This document shows positions 14,764 to 23,477 of a DNA stretch of 64,000 nucleotides, piece by piece. The translations under genes and the position numbers were made by a program. The notes below the pieces were generated by a model that did no database searches, was not told the origin of the DNA, and saw only the letters and a list, made by a program, of their open reading frames with translations. Numbering within the stretch: position 1 is the stretch's first letter; each line of letters begins with the position of its first letter. Source of the stretch: an uncultured bacterium (GTDB taxonomy: Bacteria; Bacillota_I; Bacilli_A; RF39; UBA660); the NCBI GenBank assembly GCA_947646655.1, contig CANSHI010000003.1:40722-104721 (forward strand). Direction: 5' to 3'.

Positions 14764-16599
14764 ATGTGTGGAATATGTGGTTTTGCCTCTTTAGAGGATA
14801 AAAAAACTAAGTCAAAAATAGTGAAAGCGATGGCCGATAGAATAATACATCGCGGTCCTGATAGTGATGGATACTATGTTGATGATGTGGCGGCATTAGG
14901 TTTTAGGAGACTTGCTATAATCGATTTAAAAGGCGGAGATCAGCCAATTTTCAATGAAGATAAGACTGTTGCAGTTAATTTAAATGGGGAAATTTATAAT
15001 TTTCAGGAATTAAGAAATGAGTTAGAAAAATTAGGTCATGATTTTAAGACTAAAAGTGATACTGAAGTAATAGTTCATGGTTATGAGGAATATGGGGTCG
15101 ATGTTTTCTCACGTCTACGTGGGATGTTTGCAATTTTAATATACGATATAAAAAATAGTAAGCTCATTGGAGCAAGAGATTATTTTGGAATTAAGCCTTA
15201 TTACTATTATCAAAGTGCCGATGTTTTTATGTATGGCTCGGAGATTAAATCTTTTTTAGAGCATCCTAAATTTAAGAAGGAGTTGAATGAAAAAGTTTTA
15301 AAGTTATATTTGTCGTATGGTACTAATCATATGGAAGAAACTTTTTTTAAAGGTGTTAAAAAGTTATTGCCAGGTCATTATTTCGAATATGTCGATGGTG
15401 ATTTGAGAACAAAACCATTTTTTAAAGCCAGTTATGCTAAGAAAGAAAATACTTATGAGTTTTATCAGAAATTGACTGAGGAGACAATAAACAGTTCTAT
15501 CGAATATCATAAAATTAGCGATGTAGAAGTTGGTTCTTATTTGAGTGGAGGAGTTGATTCTTCTTATGTTGTTAGTGCTGCTAAGCCGAATAAGACTTTT
15601 ACAGTTGGGTTCGATGGTAAGGGCTTTTCAGAAATAGAGTATGCTAAAGATTTGTCGGACCATTTTGGGATTAAACATTATTCAAAAGTTATTTCGGGTG
15701 ATGAATTTTTTGATATATTGCCTACAGTACAATACCATTTGGATGAACCGAGTGCCAACGTTTCGGCAGTACCGTTATATTTTTTAAGTAAGTTGGCTAG
15801 AGAACAAGTAAAAGTGGTACTTTCGGGAGAGGGTGCTGATGAGATGTTTGGCGGATATAATGAGTATAATGTTTCTAAGAAAGAGCAAATATATTTGTCT
15901 ATGCCCCATTTTTTGCGAGCTATGATTGCTGGGATAGCTAAATGTTTGCCTCATTTTAAGGGTAGAAATACGTTAATTAAGTATGGAAATAATTTAGATA
16001 AAAGATATTATAATAAGACTGAGATGTTTTTACCAAAAGAAGTTGGCGAAGTTCTTAAGCCAGAATATATGCATGAACTTACTCCGTTTGATTTGTGTAA
16101 ACCTTTTCATGAAGAAGTAAAAAAAGAAGATGACATTTTGAGAAAGATGTTTATCGATATAAACTTTTGGCTTCCTAACGATATACTTTTAAAAGCTGAT
16201 AAAATGAGTATGGCAAATTCTATCGAATTACGTGTACCTTTTTTGGATAAAGAAGTTTGGAATTTGTCGCGTGTCATTCCTACTAAATACTTTGTTAGAA
16301 ATGGTGAAACTAAAGAGATATTTAGAAGTGTTGCCCATAAATATATTCCAAAAGAGTGGGCTAAGAGACGTAAACTGGGCTTTCCAGTTCCTTTTGGAAA
16401 ATGGATTAAAGAAGAAAAATATTATAAAAAAGTTAAGAATATGTTTAATGAAAACTTTACAGCTGAGTTTTTTAAGGTAGATAAATTAAATAAAATGCTA
16501 GATGAACATTATAGTGGTAAAGCGTTTAATGGAAAGCAAATTTATGTCATATATAGTTTCTTGATTTGGTATAAGAGATTTTTTGTGGATGCTTCTTAA
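14764..16599 (+). CDS. asnB: Glutamine-dependent asparagine synthase family protein
   Basis: The start is placed at ATG 14764 because the mature enzyme must begin with the catalytic Cys of MCGICGF. An upstream in-frame start would bury it. The N-terminal class II glutaminase has RIIHRGPDSDG and SDTEVIVHGYEEYG. The synthase domain has the ATP-binding loop SGGVDSSY (about residue 260) and VVLSGEGADEMFGGY. The length is about 611 residues. It follows the ATP-grasp ligase after 4 bp with site GGGAGTGAT. It may make free asparagine, or amidate D-Asp in peptidoglycan as reported for AsnH of Lactococcus lactis. The operon context favours the latter, without proof. Confidence 0.85.
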   Translation: MCGICGFASLEDKKTKSKIVKAMADRIIHRGPDSDGYYVDDVAALGFRRLAIIDLKGGDQPIFNEDKTVAVNLNGEIYNFQELRNELEKLGHDFKTKSDTEVIVHGYEEYGVDVFSRLRGMFAILIYDIKNSKLIGARDYFGIKPYYYYQSADVFMYGSEIKSFLEHPKFKKELNEKVLKLYLSYGTNHMEETFFKGVKKLLPGHYFEYVDGDLRTKPFFKASYAKKENTYEFYQKLTEETINSSIEYHKISDVEVGSYLSGGVDSSYVVSAAKPNKTFTVGFDGKGFSEIEYAKDLSDHFGIKHYSKVISGDEFFDILPTVQYHLDEPSANVSAVPLYFLSKLAREQVKVVLSGEGADEMFGGYNEYNVSKKEQIYLSMPHFLRAMIAGIAKCLPHFKGRNTLIKYGNNLDKRYYNKTEMFLPKEVGEVLKPEYMHELTPFDLCKPFHEEVKKEDDILRKMFIDINFWLPNDILLKADKMSMANSIELRVPFLDKEVWNLSRVIPTKYFVRNGETKEIFRSVAHKYIPKEWAKRRKLGFPVPFGKWIKEEKYYKKVKNMFNENFTAEFFKVDKLNKMLDEHYSGKAFNGKQIYVIYSFLIWYKRFFVDAS

Positions 16600-16601
16600 G
16601 G

Positions 16602-16657
16602 AAGTGTCTTTTTTATAAGATAATAGTTTATATAAAAGATTTATATGACACTTTTTC
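16602..16657 (+). terminator. Intrinsic terminator after asnB
   Basis: AAGTGTC (16602-16608) pairs with GACACTT (16647-16653), followed by further T residues. An inner ATATAAA/TTTATAT pair lengthens the stem. Confidence 0.65.
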
Positions 16658-16746
16658 ATTTTAAATAAAGCTTTAAGTATTTTTACATAGATTTTATTTA
16701 TAAGTAGTGTTACAATTAAGTCTGAATAAGTAAAGGGTGTATAAAA

Positions 16747-17502
16747 ATGAAAAACTTAACCAATGTCGATACAAAAGAGTTAAAAGAGATATATGATGAT
16801 GCTTTAAAGCCTACTCTAAGGGAAACAGGAAAGGTTACTGCTTTGTTGCCTAGGGCAATTAAAAATGCTTTGTCAAAAGTTGAAATGTGGTGTTTAAATA
16901 AGGAGTTCATAGTAGAGGAATTTAAAATAGAATTAGAACAAAAGTTAAAAAATAGGAAGAGTGGAAATGTTGTCGATGCCGATCCTCGTGTGTTTGTTCC
17001 TACTTTGCAAGCTCTTAGTTATAGTTTTGATGAAAAGGAGATTAAAAACTTATATTTAAATTTAATGGCCTCAGATATGAATAGCAAGTATAAAAAGAAA
17101 GTTCATCCAGGATTTTCACTAGTTATTCAACAGATGGATGCTGTCGATGTTAAATTGTTTACGATGCTTTATAATAATCAAGTTTTGCCTGTATGTGAAT
17201 TATCAGAAAAAGGTAATAAAGATAGTTTTAATTGTTTAGTCGAATATATTTTACCAGATCAATTTTATTCTATAGCTTCTACTCATGATATTCTTAACAG
17301 TTTAAACAATTTGGAAAGATTGGAGCTTATAAAGATTTCGATGGTTGAATATTATAGTGACAAGTCTTATTATGAATCTATAGAAAATGGAAATTTAGTT
17401 TTAGAGTACAAGAAAGAATATGAAGACGATTTGGATCTTGCCTATGGATTAATAAAGAAGACCCAGTTTGGAAAAAATTTTTATGATGTATGTTGTAAGT
17501 AA
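16747..17502 (+). CDS. DUF4393 / Abi-alpha family protein
   Basis: The 251-residue soluble protein resembles the abortive-infection alpha family (formerly DUF4393). Signals are LRETGKVTALLPRAIKNALSK near residue 26, VPTLQALSYSFDEKEIKNLY near 84 and KKVHPGFSLVIQQMDAVD near 114. The family is found in phages and defence islands, but its mechanism is not established. It opens the accessory stretch after asnB. The 290 bp after it (17503-17794) show no gene and no clear structure. Confidence 0.68.
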   Translation: MKNLTNVDTKELKEIYDDALKPTLRETGKVTALLPRAIKNALSKVEMWCLNKEFIVEEFKIELEQKLKNRKSGNVVDADPRVFVPTLQALSYSFDEKEIKNLYLNLMASDMNSKYKKKVHPGFSLVIQQMDAVDVKLFTMLYNNQVLPVCELSEKGNKDSFNCLVEYILPDQFYSIASTHDILNSLNNLERLELIKISMVEYYSDKSYYESIENGNLVLEYKKEYEDDLDLAYGLIKKTQFGKNFYDVCCK

Positions 17503-17794
17503 GAAGCTTGTCTTTCAGGTTAAATAAATTAAAAACTTTTTTTAAATAGTACATAAGTTTTTTTAAATGGGATGTTTAATTTCTTGAAAAAGAGATGAGG
17601 GAAGGGGAGAAGTTAATAGATTTTATTTTTCAAATGTATGATAAATGTTTTCATGAATTTAAATAATATCAATAGCTTTTTGAGGATTTTGTGGTAGAAT
17701 ATTATTAGGTATTTTTTATGTAGTGAGAAGATTTTAATAAAGGTTTTCTTTCCTAATTGTGCCTTGAACGAATGTGAAAGGAATGAAATTTTAT

Positions 17795-18718
17795 ATGAAG
17801 AATGATAACAATCAAGATGCTAAGCCTAAAAAAATAAACTTAAAAATGATTTTAGCAATAGCATCCTTTATATTAATATTCTCCGCTGCAATTAATAAAT
17901 TTATCACTATATCCACTGATAACGGCATAACCAGTGCCGAATTGCGAGTAAGAGGAGTTGAACTTATTATCTTCACTTTACCATATTACATAGGATCTAT
18001 AGCAATTAAAAAGAGAAAGCCATATTATATTTTTGGAATTATAGTTTTCTTATTATATTGTTATGGAACATATACGTATTTAAATTTAGCTAATACACTT
18101 AAATACGCTCCTGAATATATTTCAGCGCGAATTCAAATAGGAGAAGGAGCATATCTTTATCTTGCTAGTTTTGTTTTGTTTGTTATAAGCATTTTTATAC
18201 CAATCAAATTTGATAATCCTTATAAACAAAATAAATTACCGAAAGAAGTAGAACTAGAATGTGAAATCGAAAACCAATATATTTTGGCTAACTACATTTT
18301 TGGTTTAAATAAACGACCGGATTTATACTATAAATTAGCCATTATATTAAACAAAGAAGACAGTGAAGATTTAGAAATAGAAATTCAATCTGAACATTTA
18401 GAAAGAATATTAATTCCCAAAAAAAGCATAAAAGATGTAACACAAAAGCTATCTGTTATATCTAAAGAAGTGATGGAAACATGGAATTATAGTCCTTCAG
18501 CATCGCTACTTGATTGGTCAATTGATTTAAATTATGCATTAATAAAATCTGCAGTATATAAGGACAAAGTATATGATTATTATAAAATGAAAACGGATAC
18601 TGTTTATGACATTCAGATAATTTATGAGATTGAACGACAAGAATACAAATTGATGTTTCAAACAAAATTTAACCCCGCTGAATTTTTAAATAAACTGAAA
18701 GAAAGAAATGAGAAGTAA
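17795..18718 (+). CDS. Unknown membrane protein
   Basis: I do not recognise a family. From ATG 17795 (AAAGGA 12 nt upstream) the protein has about 307 residues. It has four likely membrane helices in the first 150 residues (LKMILAIASFILIFSAAI, ELIIFTLPYYIGSI, YYIFGIIVFLLYCYGTY, AYLYLASFVLFVISIFI), then a hydrophilic cytoplasmic or outer domain of ~155 residues. It overlaps the start of an IS256-like remnant by 11 bp, so its 3' end may have been reshaped by that insertion. It lies among accessory genes. Confidence 0.55.
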   Translation: MKNDNNQDAKPKKINLKMILAIASFILIFSAAINKFITISTDNGITSAELRVRGVELIIFTLPYYIGSIAIKKRKPYYIFGIIVFLLYCYGTYTYLNLANTLKYAPEYISARIQIGEGAYLYLASFVLFVISIFIPIKFDNPYKQNKLPKEVELECEIENQYILANYIFGLNKRPDLYYKLAIILNKEDSEDLEIEIQSEHLERILIPKKSIKDVTQKLSVISKEVMETWNYSPSASLLDWSIDLNYALIKSAVYKDKVYDYYKMKTDTVYDIQIIYEIERQEYKLMFQTKFNPAEFLNKLKERNEK

Positions 18719-19074
18719 AAACGGAAAAAAGAATGAATTAGTAAATGCAATTTTAGAAGCATATCGACTTGAAACGGCAGAAAATGTCCAAAATGCACTA
18801 AAAGACATATTTGGTCTTATGTTTGAAGCTGTGCTACAAGGTGAGATAAACAATCACTTGGGATATGAGAACAACTCTAAGGAAAAGAAAGAATTGAAAT
18901 GGCTATATAAATAAGGATGTTAAGACAATTATGAAAGAAATGCAAAGCACCTAGAGATAGAGATGGCTAATTCTAACTTAAATAATACTTAAACGAACTA
19001 AAGACATTTTAAATATAGATCGAAAAGTTATAAGTATGTATACTAAAGGAATGAGTCAAAGAGTTATTGAATGA
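18708..19074 (+). pseudogene. Decayed IS256-family (mutator) transposase
   Basis: The first ~65 residues (LVNAILEAYRLETAENVQNA, LKDIFGLMFEAVLQGEINNH, LGYENNSKEKKE) match the N-terminus of IS256-type transposases and then hit a stop at 18914. Out-of-frame continuations follow: PRDRDG (18950-18967) and KVISMYTKGMSQRVIE ending at 19074. Both are standard IS256 landmarks in the right order. The catalytic domain is gone. No terminal inverted repeats were recognised. Confidence 0.72.
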
Positions 19075-19117
19075 TAAATATATTTGTGGAGTTAAGTATA
19101 TGGAGGTAAATGATATT

Positions 19118-20461
19118 ATGGATATTAAAGAAAAAGCAAAATTGTTCGCTATAAGAGCACATATGGGACAAGTTAGAAAAAGTGAACCAGATAAACCAAT
19201 GATTATGCATCCAATTGGAGTAGGTCAGTTATTAGAAATTCTAGGATATGATGATAATGTCGTAGCAGCGGGATATTTGCATGATGTTGTGGAAGATACA
19301 AAATATACTATTGAAGATATAGAAAAAGAGTTTGGTAATGATATTGCTTCTTTAGTTATGGGAGCTTCAGAACCTGATAAATCTTTATCTTGGGAAGAAA
19401 GAAAAAAGCATACAATTGAAGAAACTAAAAAATTACCTTTACGAAATAAATTAGTTATTTGTGCTGATAAGATTAATAATTTAGAAGATTTATTTTTGAA
19501 GTTTGAAAAAAGTGGAATAAGAGATTTTTCAGCATTCAAAAGAGGTGAAGAACAGCAAACATGGTACTATACAAGTATTTATGAAAGTTTAATTGCAGGA
19601 GAAGATAAAGATTTACCTATTTTTGTAAGATTAAAAGATATATTGGATAAAGTATTTTATAAAAAAGAAGATTCATTTTTAAGAAATATTATTTTTGCTG
19701 ATAATCAAGATTATTATGCCAAATTAAGACGATTACATGCTATGAAAATAGAACTACAAAGATTAAAATCATTATGTTCACTACCTAAACCTTTTGTTAT
19801 CGAATTTAGTGGTACGCCTAGAACAGGAAAAACAACTACAATCAATAATTTATATGATTTCTTTAAAAAAGGTGGATTTAAGGTAGAGTTTATTGAAGAA
19901 TTTACAACATCAAGATATTATAAAGAAAAATTTAGAAAGAATTATGATCAAATGAATTTAGGTGATGGAAATATCGCTATTATGAACGAAGTCTATAAAC
20001 AATTACAAGCTTCACTCGAATCTGATGCAGAGATTATATTGATAGATAGATCGATTAATGATAGACAAATTTGGAATTATAGAAGATATGTTAGAGGAGA
20101 TATGGCGGAGGAACAATATTTTAATGCTCGAGAAAAATATAAAGCAATTTCAAAGGAACTCATTGATTTTCTCCTTATCACATATGCCGATCCAATGGTT
20201 TCATTAAAAAGAGATTATATATCTAGTTTAGCTTTAGAAAAAAGAAGATTTTTGAATCAAGAAAATATAGAAGAGTATAATAATTGTTTGATCGCTTTAA
20301 AGGGTTTATTTTCTGAAAGTGTTGATTCTATGTTTTTCCTTGACACTTCTAAGATAGAATTAAAGGATGTCTCTATTGAAGCAGCTTTTCAAATTCTTCC
20401 TATTATGCGAAAAAGTTATATAAAAGCATTTGAGCAAAAATATAGTTTGACTAAAAGGTAA
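19118..20461 (+). CDS. SpoT-like HD hydrolase fused to a P-loop nucleoside/nucleotide kinase-like domain
   Basis: The start is ATG 19118, since GGAGG (19102-19106) suits it and the upstream part overlaps the transposase remnant. Residues ~1-165 are an HD domain of the RelA/SpoT/MESH1 type: RAHMGQVRKS, MHPIGVGQLL, GYLHDVVEDT and ICADKINNLEDL. From residue ~230 there is a P-loop GTPRTGKTTTINNL, then FIEEFTTSRYY and DRSINDRQIWNYRRY, which resembles deoxynucleoside or thymidylate-kinase-like proteins. Such a fusion would join hydrolysis of a pyrophosphorylated nucleotide to a phosphotransfer step. It sits alone in the accessory island, and its function is unknown. Confidence 0.68.
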   Translation: MDIKEKAKLFAIRAHMGQVRKSEPDKPMIMHPIGVGQLLEILGYDDNVVAAGYLHDVVEDTKYTIEDIEKEFGNDIASLVMGASEPDKSLSWEERKKHTIEETKKLPLRNKLVICADKINNLEDLFLKFEKSGIRDFSAFKRGEEQQTWYYTSIYESLIAGEDKDLPIFVRLKDILDKVFYKKEDSFLRNIIFADNQDYYAKLRRLHAMKIELQRLKSLCSLPKPFVIEFSGTPRTGKTTTINNLYDFFKKGGFKVEFIEEFTTSRYYKEKFRKNYDQMNLGDGNIAIMNEVYKQLQASLESDAEIILIDRSINDRQIWNYRRYVRGDMAEEQYFNAREKYKAISKELIDFLLITYADPMVSLKRDYISSLALEKRRFLNQENIEEYNNCLIALKGLFSESVDSMFFLDTSKIELKDVSIEAAFQILPIMRKSYIKAFEQKYSLTKR

Positions 20462-20597
20462 TATTTGGAATTTATAGTTTGATGTACAGCTAATATGTTA
20501 ATATAACGGTGATAAGGACTAGAAATCACTTAAAATAATTTTTGATAATAATTATACTAAAAGAATTAGAGCTAAGAAAATGTATTGAGAGGTAATT

Positions 20598-21974
20598 ATG
20601 AATAAAGATGAAATATTAAGAAAAGTAGATATTTTATATATAATGTGGAAGAAAGGCAGTCTTGGCGGAGAGTTTATGCCGGAAGATGAAAATCCTCATT
20701 TAGAAAAAGATTCGATAGAGAATTATTTATATTTTACATTGCCCATGGCTCTAAATTACCAAAGAAATTCTTATACATTATGGGAAAGTGCTAGTAAAAC
20801 ATATAATGATAAAGAAACAAGGTTTGTATTTGATCCGCGAGTTTGTTTAGAAAAAAGTTTTGAAGAAGTACAATATGCACTTACTAAATACAAAGTGGCA
20901 TTACAAAAACAAAAGCAAACTGAAATATGGTTAGCCCTTTGTAATACTTTTATGGAATTATTTGATGGAGATATAAGAAAATTATTCGATTCGCTAGATA
21001 ATGATGTAGAAAAGATTAGAGATTTTATACAAAAGCATAATAAAAAAATGTTCCCATATTTATCTGGTACAAAGATATGTAATTATTGGTTATACGTTAT
21101 TTGGCAATATACCGATAGGGAATATAAAAATATAGAGAACTTTACAGTAGCTCCAGATACGCATGTTATTAAAGCAACACGTAAATTAGGTCTTATTAAT
21201 GATAAAGAATTAGAACGAACTGACGTTCAACTAATAGTAATAGATAAATGGAATAGGTTATTTAACGGAACTAAGTATAAACCCATTGATATTCATACTG
21301 CATTATGGTTATGGAGCAGAAATGGATTTATAGATTTAGATGAAAGCTTTTTAGATGCCAATTTTATGAAGAATAAAATTAAAAGTTCATATGAAAACAA
21401 TAACTATATAGAAAAATATAGAAAAAGAGATTTATTGCCTTTTGAAAAAAATGTTTTTGATAAGGTTATTGAATTAATACCAAAACAAGGAAAGATCCTA
21501 GATTTGGGTTGTGGTAATGGCTATCCTTATGATTACTATTTTTGTTCTAAGGGATTTAGTCTTGTAGGTATAGATTTTTGTGAAAAACATATAGCTCAAG
21601 CAAAAATGATAAATACTAATGCCAAATATATTGTTAATGATATTGAAAATTATAAAATAGGAATACAATATAATTTAATAATGATGTTATTTTCCTTACT
21701 TCATTTGTCAAGAGAAAAGCATAAAGAAATCTTATCTAATATATATAATAGTCTAAATGATGATGGTATATTATTACTTACCCTTAGAGATGAAGATGCA
21801 GGTATAATGAAATATAAAAAAGATTTTTGTGATCAAGAAATGATGTGGAGTTATTATGATTATGAAACTTATATAAAAATACTTTCAGCAATTGGATTTA
21901 AAGTGTTATATAGCGAAAATCAAAATAAATATGGTATAGCCGAAAGTCATAATTGGCTAATATTACAAAAATAG
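20598..21974 (+). CDS. Two-domain protein: unknown N-terminal half and SAM-dependent methyltransferase
   Basis: Residues ~295-458 form a class I methyltransferase: GKILDLGCGNGYPYDYYF (motif I), LVGIDFCEKHIAQAK, YNLIMMLFSLLHL (motif IV) and a typical C-terminal sheet. The ~280-residue N-terminal half is not a domain I can name. It contains PYLSGTKICNYWLYVI and then PDTHVIKATRKLGL (about residues 193-206). The latter recalls the catalytic (V/P)DTHV-RLGL segment of HhH-GPD DNA glycosylases, but a real helix-hairpin-helix is not obvious. ATG 20598 has GAGAGGT upstream. It stands between an HD-kinase fusion and a transposase remnant. Confidence 0.62.
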   Translation: MNKDEILRKVDILYIMWKKGSLGGEFMPEDENPHLEKDSIENYLYFTLPMALNYQRNSYTLWESASKTYNDKETRFVFDPRVCLEKSFEEVQYALTKYKVALQKQKQTEIWLALCNTFMELFDGDIRKLFDSLDNDVEKIRDFIQKHNKKMFPYLSGTKICNYWLYVIWQYTDREYKNIENFTVAPDTHVIKATRKLGLINDKELERTDVQLIVIDKWNRLFNGTKYKPIDIHTALWLWSRNGFIDLDESFLDANFMKNKIKSSYENNNYIEKYRKRDLLPFEKNVFDKVIELIPKQGKILDLGCGNGYPYDYYFCSKGFSLVGIDFCEKHIAQAKMINTNAKYIVNDIENYKIGIQYNLIMMLFSLLHLSREKHKEILSNIYNSLNDDGILLLTLRDEDAGIMKYKKDFCDQEMMWSYYDYETYIKILSAIGFKVLYSENQNKYGIAESHNWLILQK

Positions 21975-22012
21975 AACATAAGCATACGAGAAAATTGAGT
22001 ATGGAAAAAAAA

Positions 22013-22330
22013 TTAACTGTCGGATTTATTTAAATATTGACGGCATTTCACGAACTCATTTTTCCAACGATTCCTACCCAAACAAACGATTTCTTTAATA
22101 TTACTATTATTAACGTTTAAGTTGGTAATATAATGGAAATTATTTGTTTTTTCTTTTATTATTTAAATTATAGTTATGATTAGATAACCTAGTTCCATCA
22201 ATAACTATTTGAAAGTATCCTTAATATTTATTTTTATCAAACTTTTTAGAGCGGGTTTAGGCTTTTACAATATATTTTTGCATATCTCTAAGTTCTTCTG
22301 TCTTAATATTCATAAATACATCCTGTTAAT
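22013..22330 (-). pseudogene. Decayed DDE transposase fragment (IS4-like)
   Basis: Minus-strand fragments in one region read MNIKTEELRDMQKYIVKA, then FQIVIDGTRLSNHNYNL, then FHYITNLNVNSNIKEIV and CLGRNRWKNEF. VIDGT is the first catalytic Asp region, and the GRxRW(K/I)EN pattern is typical of the C-terminal part of DDE transposases. Several in-frame stops and a large internal loss make it inactive. It lies just left of the integrated element. Confidence 0.6.
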
Positions 22331-22382
22331 CTTATATAAAATAAAAACTCACGATACCACATGGTTCGTAAGTTGTTTTCAA

Positions 22383-22400
22383 TTGGAGCAAGTGAGGAGA
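22383..22400 (+). repeat. Left attachment site (att core)
   Basis: An 18-bp exact copy of the tRNA-Gly 3' end, followed by a degenerate continuation (TTTGAACCC against ATCGAACTC in the gene). Confidence 0.78.
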
Positions 22401-22437
22401 TTTGAACCCACTTATAAAATAATCTAGAAAGGTTAAA

Positions 22438-22686
22438 TTGGAAAAATTGCATTCTAGAGATTTTAGAAAAAAAAATCATTTTGTAATATATGATAAGTAT
22501 TTTAAGGATGAAATATTGTTATACATTGACAATTATGAAGAATTAACGCGCTATATTAATATACCAGCTTATAATTTAGTTTGTAGATTTAATAAATCTA
22601 TGGATGATTGTATAAATGTAGTTATTGATAATCGATGTTATATTTTATATACATTTATTGATGATGAAAGAGAGGTATTTATATGA
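22438..22686 (+). CDS. Small basic protein of the integrated element, possible DNA-binding protein
   Basis: The 82-residue protein begins with TTG, preceded by AGAAAGG. The region YEELTRYINIPAYNLVCRFN could be a helix-turn-helix followed by a short wing (VVIDNRCYILYTF), similar in shape to small phage regulators. It is the first gene after the left att site. Its stop overlaps the next start as ATGA, so the two are translated together. I cannot name a family. Confidence 0.5.
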   Translation: MEKLHSRDFRKKNHFVIYDKYFKDEILLYIDNYEELTRYINIPAYNLVCRFNKSMDDCINVVIDNRCYILYTFIDDEREVFI

Positions 22687-22832
22687 ATGAATCTTTAATA
22701 ATAGAAATTTTTGATTTAATTGATGAAACGCTTAATAAAATGAAAGTATGTATAAAAAATAATGATTTAAATGGTATTTCATATTATTTAGGTATATTGA
22801 AAAGATTAGTTTATGAAATAAAACATTTTTAG
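22683..22832 (+). CDS. Small unknown protein of the integrated element, 49 residues
   Basis: Starts MNESLIIEIFDLIDETLNKM and ends LVYEIKHF. It is probably one or two amphipathic helices. The ATG overlaps the upstream TGA (ATGA), which supports real coupled translation. A terminator follows directly at 22839. No homology is recognised. Confidence 0.5.
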   Translation: MNESLIIEIFDLIDETLNKMKVCIKNNDLNGISYYLGILKRLVYEIKHF

Positions 22833-22838
22833 ATAATT

Positions 22839-22858
22839 AAGAGATTTTTCTCTTTTTT
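22839..22858 (+). terminator. Intrinsic terminator inside the element
   Basis: Stem AAGAGA/TCTCTT followed by T residues. Confidence 0.65.
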
Positions 22859-22920
22859 ATTATGTTTTATATTTTTAAAAATTTTAGATGTTATATTTAT
22901 ATTAGAAAGGAGTTAAGAAT

Positions 22921-23073
22921 ATGGAAATACCAGCAAAATTAGTAAAAAAAGTATCTGAAAAGTCTGGAAAAGAATATATGTGCGTAGAGTTAACTCTTGC
23001 TCCTAATTATACTAAAAAGATTTTTTTAGATACGGCTGAACTTGCATTGCTTGCATTACTTAATAATAAATAA
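22921..23073 (+). CDS. Small unknown protein of the integrated element, 50 residues
   Basis: Starts MEIPAKLVKKVSEKSGKEY and ends ALLALLNNK, preceded by AAAGGAG 9 nt upstream. The pattern (basic N-terminus, KSGKEY turn, then two beta-like stretches) suggests a small beta-rich nucleic-acid-binding protein such as those of filamentous phages. This is only a shape resemblance. Confidence 0.5.
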   Translation: MEIPAKLVKKVSEKSGKEYMCVELTLAPNYTKKIFLDTAELALLALLNNK

Positions 23074-23176
23074 TTTTTTATTAGCAGATTTCCTACCTCT
23101 ATCAAAACATTTTTAACAAATCGTTAGAGTGTTAGTGCTTGGCTCTAAAAATATATTATAGAAAGGTGGTTTTATC

Positions 23177-23398
23177 ATGTTTATGACTCAATTAGCAACT
23201 ATTGCTCCAAGGGCTTATGTAATGCTTGAGGGTGTAACTACTGGTGGTATGTCAGATGCTCAAGCCGCTTCTTTAACAACTAGTCTACAGTCTTTTGGTA
23301 ATGTTCTATTAGATAATTTTATCAAGTTATTGCCAGCTATTGCAGTATTAGCAGCTATTATGTTTATTATTCGATTAGTACAAAAGAAAGTAAAATAA
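23177..23398 (+). CDS. Filamentous-phage major-coat-like peptide
   Basis: The 73-residue protein is preceded by AAAGGTGG. It has an Ala/Gly/Thr-rich amphipathic N-terminal part (GGMSDAQAASLTTSLQSF), a single membrane helix (LLPAIAVLAAIMFIIRL) and a basic tail (VQKKVK). This is the layout of inovirus major coat proteins: a mild N-terminal helix, one membrane span and a positive C-terminus that contacts DNA. A terminator follows at 23430. Family membership needs a structure or profile test. Confidence 0.55.
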   Translation: MFMTQLATIAPRAYVMLEGVTTGGMSDAQAASLTTSLQSFGNVLLDNFIKLLPAIAVLAAIMFIIRLVQKKVK

Positions 23399-23429
23399 TC
23401 AATCAATTATTATTCTTGTATCATTGTTA

Positions 23430-23450
23430 ACGAGACTTGTCTCGTTTTTT
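23430..23450 (+). terminator. Intrinsic terminator after the coat-like gene
   Basis: ACGAGA/TCTCGT stem with a CTTG loop and a run of seven T residues. Confidence 0.78.
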
Positions 23451-23477
23451 TAATGCTTAATTTTTCTTTTTTATCTT

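Noticed and set aside
22209..22427. 72-residue plus-strand open frame left of the integrated element
   Set aside because: It lies opposite the decayed transposase and runs across the att site. No ribosome site and no coding character.
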